Assembly (NCBI GenBank): GCA_030248195.1
Contig: JASAND010030219.1
Span: forward strand, 1-64,000
Reading direction: 5' to 3'
Length of the DNA stretch: 64,000 nucleotides
Source: Trissonchulus latispiculum
Lineage: Eukaryota > Nematoda > Enoplea > Enoplida > Ironidae
Shown here: piece after piece, positions 54,184 to 64,000 of the stretch
Position numbering within the stretch: the stretch's first letter is position 1
Layout: each line of letters opens with the position of its first letter
Notes under the pieces: generated by a model
What the model was told of the DNA's origin: nothing
Databases searched by the model: none
The model's input: the letters and a program-made list of their open reading frames with translations, nothing else
Translations under genes and position numbers: made by a program

Positions 54184-55367
54184 TCTCAAAATTAAAACCC
54201 AAACATTTTGTTCTCCTTCTTTGGCTAGCTTCGGAAGCTGGAAGGCATTAGCTGAGTCAGAGATGAGAGACTGATTGTCTCAAAATGCATTTCAGTGGAA
54301 AGTTCTCAAGTGTAAACACATACGTAAACCGTGAAGTGAAAATCGAGAAGAGAAGTTTTCAAAATCTTCACAAAGTACAAAAGACAAACCGAAGTCTTTT
54401 CATGTGTTATCTAATAAACATGAATACAATATTTACACTACACTGACCTTCTCTAGGCTCAGAAGATTTTATCTCTTCAACAATCTTATTGCCCAAAGCG
54501 GTCACAGCTTCAACTATAAATACAGTACAGGTCATAGTATAATGCACAGTAAAAATATACATAGAAAAGCTGAAAGAACGATTAGAAACATTAGCAAAGC
54601 ACAGAGACTCACACTACTCAGTTAATAAAATCCAAGACAGACTATCCTATCCTGGAACCAATGAAATGTTTGATGACTGAAAATACAAGGACCACGACAA
54701 TTATTTAGGAACAGTTTCCGGGTATGGGGAGCATGGGGTAGAAATTTTGGGGAGCAAATTTGGGACGAAAATATCCCGAGGTAAAGATTTGGAATCTTTT
54801 CTAAAATATCCCCCAGTCAAAATAAAGTTAACGGCTCAGCCAAATGTACTGAAATCTTGAAGGAAGGGGATTAGATGCCTGCTCATTACAAAAATTTAGC
54901 AATTTCGAAACTTTAATTCCTCAGGTAGAATTGAACACACTGGTTATTTTTCGTCATTGCAGCAACTCTGAAAATGTATATAACCTTCGTTCGCAACAGC
55001 TATTTAAATCTAGGAGATTTTCGCTGTCAGAATCAACACAATTAGCTAAATCTACGGAGGATCGAATGGAAATCACCACAACTATCGGCTGCCTAACGTC
55101 AGGATAAATTTTATAGAAGGCTCAAAATCGCAACTTCCCACCCTGCAACTGAGCGAGCTCATCAAAAATATATAAGGAGGGGGCAGATTTTTGTAAAACA
55201 TCTTTTTGTGTGTTTAAAAACTGCCAAAAATGAATGGCAACTACGCAGTTAAGCCCAAGTGTTTAAGCTAAAACAGAAAATCCCCTAAAACCACGAAGCA
55301 GAAAAGGGAAGCAGAAATTTCTTAAGATGTTGTGTAAAGTTAACGCTGAGCATACCAGTGGGCAATG
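54184..55367 (-). pseudogene. ILF2: Fragment of duplicated ILF2: exon 5 and 12 nt of exon 4
   Basis: Direct copy of about 61,006-62,200. Exon 5 is clean at 54,448-54,513 (EAVTALGNKIVEEI). Exon 4 is entered at its donor (55,356) and cut after 12 nt at the tandem-duplication junction (CAGTGGGCAATG, then TGGGCAATGACTATG). Exons 1-3 are absent from this copy. Confidence 0.88.
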
Positions 55368-55370
55368 TGG

Positions 55371-57305
55371 GCAATGACTATGATTCGGGCCTGGATCAGG
55401 AATCAGCATTCGAAATTCGAAATGTTCGAAAAGCATTCGAAATGTTCCGACCCACAGTTTTTCGGGCACATCCCAAAACTGAGCCAGACCTGGGCCTGAT
55501 CTATTTGTATAAATAGCCAAATTTAACTGAAAAGCTTGAAAACAAATGCAAGTGTTTCACTGCAATTGAAACTGTAAATACTACCAAGAATACTACACAG
55601 TCTCTCTGACACTGCATTTGCTAAAAAATAGAAACTGTCTGTCGTTTTTAACTCCGCGGTAATGGAACCGAGTTGCCTACCGTTGACCTCTGACCCGACT
55701 ATGGCGACCCAGTTTTCCAGAAAATGCTACAAACTCTTCGAAAAAAACTTGCTCTGTCAGTTCGAAAAACGTTAATTAAGACAAAATTTTTTTACATAGA
55801 AGGATGAAAGAATAAGATTATATTCTTATAGACTAGTTATTAAAATTTAAAAATTAAAGCAAAAATTATTGGAATACTGGACCGAAGCTCTAAACAAGGT
55901 GAACGGTCCCGAAGTAATCCCAACTAGAGTTGGGACCGGTTCCAATTTTCAAAACCGGTTCCGGTTCCGGTTCTAGAGTACCGGTTCCGGTTCCGGTTCC
56001 GGTTCCGGTTCTAGCTTCCGGTTCCCGGTTCCAAGTACAAAATTCGTAGTTACATTTTAACATTATTTAATATTGGATGCAGGTTCCCAGCAAGGGTTAT
56101 ACAATCAAAATTATAAAGCAATATTGCAAAACAATTGGAATAGGTAATGCGATAATAACCAACTGGGTTAAACTTTTTTGTTTACTTTGAATTTTAAACA
56201 TTTTGCCTTACTTTGAGTTTGCTCCATTACAAATTCTGTTACTATATGCACAACATACCTTAAGACTTGTAAAAAAATTAAAACTTTAGTATGGTCGAGC
56301 AAATTGTTTCGATAATTAACGGTGAGATTCTACTGTGCATCTACATGCAGACAGCGCCTTCTGAACAGAATCTTGTAAACTGCACAACGTTTCAGTAAAA
56401 CGTGCTGAGAATTGAGATATACTGGAGCTTGTGTCTCTAAAGAAACAAATAGTTTCCAAACAATTTAAATGCATTTAAAATATTTAAAAGCTGAAAGCCA
56501 AATTGGAAAGAAGAACATATATATTAAAGCTATATTTAACGGAGAAATGTACAGTCGCTTGATTAAATAAAATAGCTAACAGATTACTTCTACAGGCTGT
56601 TCATTACTTGAACTTTGATTGACTTTCGTCTCAGATGCCGATAGCTTAAAAATGAGAAAATAAGTACTCAACTTTCGAAGTTTTCCACTCCTGTAAAATT
56701 TACTACTTTTTTAAAAAATATTGCTTCAGTCTTGCGTGCTGACAACACCACCTTCCATTTACCAATTTTTTGAGAAGATATACTCAATTTCCGACTACAT
56801 CCCATCGAGCTCTCATCTTTTCTATGAGGTTAATATTCAGATATGTAAGCTGGTTAAAGTTTTCATTCGGCGCCCGTATCGGTCACGTCTGAACGAAAGT
56901 GCCCGTCTTTCATCAATTACAATTGGAATTTTACAACAGAAAATTTCAAAAATTCGTTAAAATTAATTTAGAGACATTTTCACAACTGCATTTTGGTAAA
57001 CACACAAAATTACTTAACAAAATTTAAAAAATCAGAAGCATGAAAACAAAAAATTACGAAATTCCAGAATAAAGGAAGTAGAATTTTCCCTTGCAATACA
57101 CGTTCCTATGTTTAACATTTAAATTTTGTCTTAACTCAGACGGGATAATGTCACTAATGTTGAGTCAAAGAAATATTTGAAATTTCTCTTAATTCTATGC
57201 CTCGGCTTCAGCGAAAGCTGAAACGTGCCTCGATCACCTGAAAAGGGGAAGCGGGGAGTTTGTGTCACCTTCAGTGGAAGCTGAAGCTGAAGCTATGTCG
57301 TTTCC
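55371..57305. repeat. Duplicated flank X, right copy
   Basis: Direct copy of 20,113-22,025. It starts at the junction inside ILF2 exon 4 of the left unit. In this unit X runs on through the complete hAT element into the 3' side of the intact ILF2 gene. Confidence 0.9.
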
Positions 57306-57466
57306 AGTTTAGGCTCTAATTAAACTCCTGCAAAAATTACTTCAAGTCCATTTTTAAGAGTGGAACCGGCCGGTTCCAAATCCTACCGGTTCCGGTTCTA
57401 AAATTCCTTCCGGTTCGGTTCCGGTTCCGGTTCCAACCGGTTCTAGTGGAACCGGTCCCAACTCTA
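55925..57466. mobile_element. hAT-family element with 19-bp perfect TIRs
   Basis: TAGAGTTGGGACCGGTTCC at 55,925 is exactly inverted at 57,448-57,466. Flanks ATCCCAAC and ATCCAAAC (7/8) fit an 8-bp duplication. Both subterminal regions carry GGTTCC hexamer repeats in inverted orientation. A short + strand ORF (56,721-56,960) contains LTTPPSIYQFFEKIYSISDY, which faintly resembles the C-terminal dimerisation segment of hAT transposases. The element is therefore probably a decayed internal-deletion derivative, 1,542 bp. Confidence 0.88.
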
Positions 57467-57474
57467 ATCCAAAC

Positions 57475-58367
57475 TGTGCGTTTTTATTTTGCGATCTATC
57501 ATTATCAGCCTCGAATCAGGGGCCGTAATTTTTCAAAGTTATTAGATGAAATGTGAAAATTCTAAATTTTTGCACACAGAAACGATATTTTGACCAAATC
57601 AAGAAGCCGTCCTTGGCAAAGTATCTAAGAAACACATTCTATATGACTATTTCCTTTTTGCATAAAATTTTGGTCGAACATATTCGTAACTCTCAATATA
57701 GTTACAGCTTTCTGAAGTGGACTGAATGTAATGGAAGCGCGACCGTCAAATAGCCTGAAATCTGCCCAGACCCGAATGATTGCAGTGCTTGGTCCAGACT
57801 TTAGCTAGCGTACAACACTACCTATGTTCTATAAGTTTGCTTCAGCTATGGTCAACATTACTTGGGTACAAAAGCTTTACCGTTGGCTAAACTTTCGGAT
57901 CTGCGTAAAGTTAACAAAAATGAACCTTGGGCTAGGCTAACCCTGATGACATCACATCGAGATTCGACTCTATGGTCAAAATGAACAAACACGCATTTTA
58001 CTGAACATAAAACAAGACGTAAAAAGAAATCGAACAGAAAGCAACGAAAACATAGTAAACATCCTCAACGGAGTAGACATAACGGTTAAGCACTACACAA
58101 GGAAAAGCTCACTTTTCCATATCTTTAGATTGCCACTATTTATGCAATAGTTTGTAACTCAAATATTTAACAGTTCCTAACAGTTAAATCATAAAAACCA
58201 GCAACAAAGAGGTCAAAACTGCCACAGAGATAAGAAAAAACACTAAAACCCTTGTGTAATGTTAACAGCATCAGGCTGGAAACAGTTCAACAACTTTTAA
58301 GAAAAACAGTAACAGTCATAGTAGTAGCGGTAGCAGCAGTTGTAGTAGTAGTAGTCTGAGGCTAACA
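57475..58367. other. Region 3' of ILF2, no gene seen
   Basis: From about 57,786 it is shared with the left copy (36,967 onward). 57,475-57,785 is unique to this copy. A GTAGTAGTAG-type microsatellite lies at about 58,318-58,355, just beyond the ILF2 stop. No exon-like signal is seen. Confidence 0.6.
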
Positions 58368-63219
<4,852 letters not shown>

Positions 63220-63324
63220 CTAGAAGCAATATAATATACAGCATACAAATATGTATGTCCACAAGTGAGTACAATCGTCGTCGTGGCTTATCCCAACAAA
63301 CCACCTCAGTTTGTTGCAGTATTA

Positions 63325-64000
63325 TAGGGGGGCGCGATAGCGCTCCCCCTATAATATGGGTGTAAAAGGCTCAGCGCGGCCCTTAGAGACCCGTTCGAGC
63401 ACCGTGCCAGCTAAATACTCAACCAAACTAGACAAATTTGGTATCGTTGGAATCAGCACGACGAGTACAACAAGTAGCAAAAAGTTTTGGTCAAAATTTT
63501 CAACTTTGAAAATTTTCGCTTCCGGACAAGTTAGGTCCGTTTGTTTTTTTCCGTGTAAGTCACGCTTGGGGAAGCCGTTTTAGTCTAACTCACTAACTGA
63601 ACGATGTGGGCATTTACAGCCGGTGAAGTTTGGTTTTTCTGAGAGTAGTATTTGTGTTAACGTACCTTTTGGACAATTTTCCACCTGTGCGGCCGGCCAA
63701 AGGTGGCCTGACCGCTAAGATGGCCAAAAAGGCCAATTTTGTGTCACGGCTACAGGGCTCAGGGAACAAGGTACAGAGACGCGGCTTGTTGCATAAGAAA
63801 CTTTGGGATAGGTAGCGTGTCATAACGAGGGCGATTTTCGATATCTGTCCGGGATCGTTCAGGCGGCCGGCCCAAAGTTGGTCCGGCCAAATGGCCATTT
63901 CGTAAAAGTTTCGTAAACTCCCAACTCTACAGGAAATAGTCAAAAATAGGCCTAAATATGCTGTTTGGGCCATATAGTGGGACGCATATGAGAGATTTTC
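63325..64000. mobile_element. Repeat-like sequence with GC hairpin, unclassified
   Basis: Begins with ATTATAGGGGGGCGCGA then TAGCGCTCCCCCTATAATATG, a perfect-looking stem, and continues with GGCCGGCC(A)AAAG-type blocks seen twice (about 63,692 and 63,862). The hairpin followed by ATAATATG recalls the element at about 11,011. No gene is supported; the missing ILF2 exon 1 was not recognised here. Confidence 0.4.

Overview
The window is AT-rich eukaryotic DNA from an invertebrate animal. Its genes are split by GT-AG introns, and two of them are clear animal genes: an FRMD4-type FERM/CUPID scaffold and ILF2 (NF45). It also carries a Maverick/Polinton, LTR retroelements and many short inverted-repeat DNA transposons. 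I cannot name the phylum from the sequence alone.

Layout. (1) 1-10,729, + strand: the 3' part of an FRMD4A/B-like gene. Fourteen exons could be chained with every junction in phase (956 codons including stop), covering the end of the FERM domain, the CUPID domain and a long Ser/Pro-rich tail. Its introns hold nested transposons. (2) 10,985-14,981: a 149-bp tandem repeat array of about 16 units, then a foldback element with 185-bp arms. (3) 15,742-17,769: two small TIR elements. (4) 19,303-19,941: a two-exon Pmp3/UPF0057 membrane peptide gene, assembled here from exons too short for simple ORF calling. (5) 20,113-63,219: a direct tandem duplication of the ILF2 locus. The right-hand copy (55,371-63,219) holds the ILF2 gene (exons 2-11 visible, minus strand). 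The left-hand copy is 5'-truncated inside exon 4. It has taken up a 14.55-kb Polinton, a 664-bp hAT-like element, a 2.7-kb LTR element and a 9.1-kb LTR element. The right-hand copy carries none of these four and so serves as an internal 'before' reference.

The Polinton (22,414-36,966) has TIRs and the family's core genes: protein-primed DNA polymerase B, chromodomain integrase, packaging ATPase, adenain-like protease, major and minor capsid proteins, and the smaller virion-type proteins. The + strand block is gapless or overlapping from the ATPase to the protease. The polymerase lies on the other strand across a compact divergent promoter that carries two CRE palindromes and four identical bZIP-type sites. 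Two reading-frame breaks are visible.

The 9.1-kb LTR element (45,061-54,183) has 369-bp LTRs, a tRNA-type primer site and a purine tract. It encodes only Gag and a second, unrecognised ORF; no reverse transcriptase or integrase is seen. Its 2.1-kb leader holds three evenly spaced 24-nt hairpins whose stems change by compensating base pairs. The flanks of its two LTRs come from different points of the ILF2 locus, which suggests recombination between two insertions.

Several tracts (22,140-22,413, 43,910-45,060 and about 45,840-46,060) look smoothed into homopolymers relative to their duplicates. They probably reflect poor consensus, so calls there are weak.
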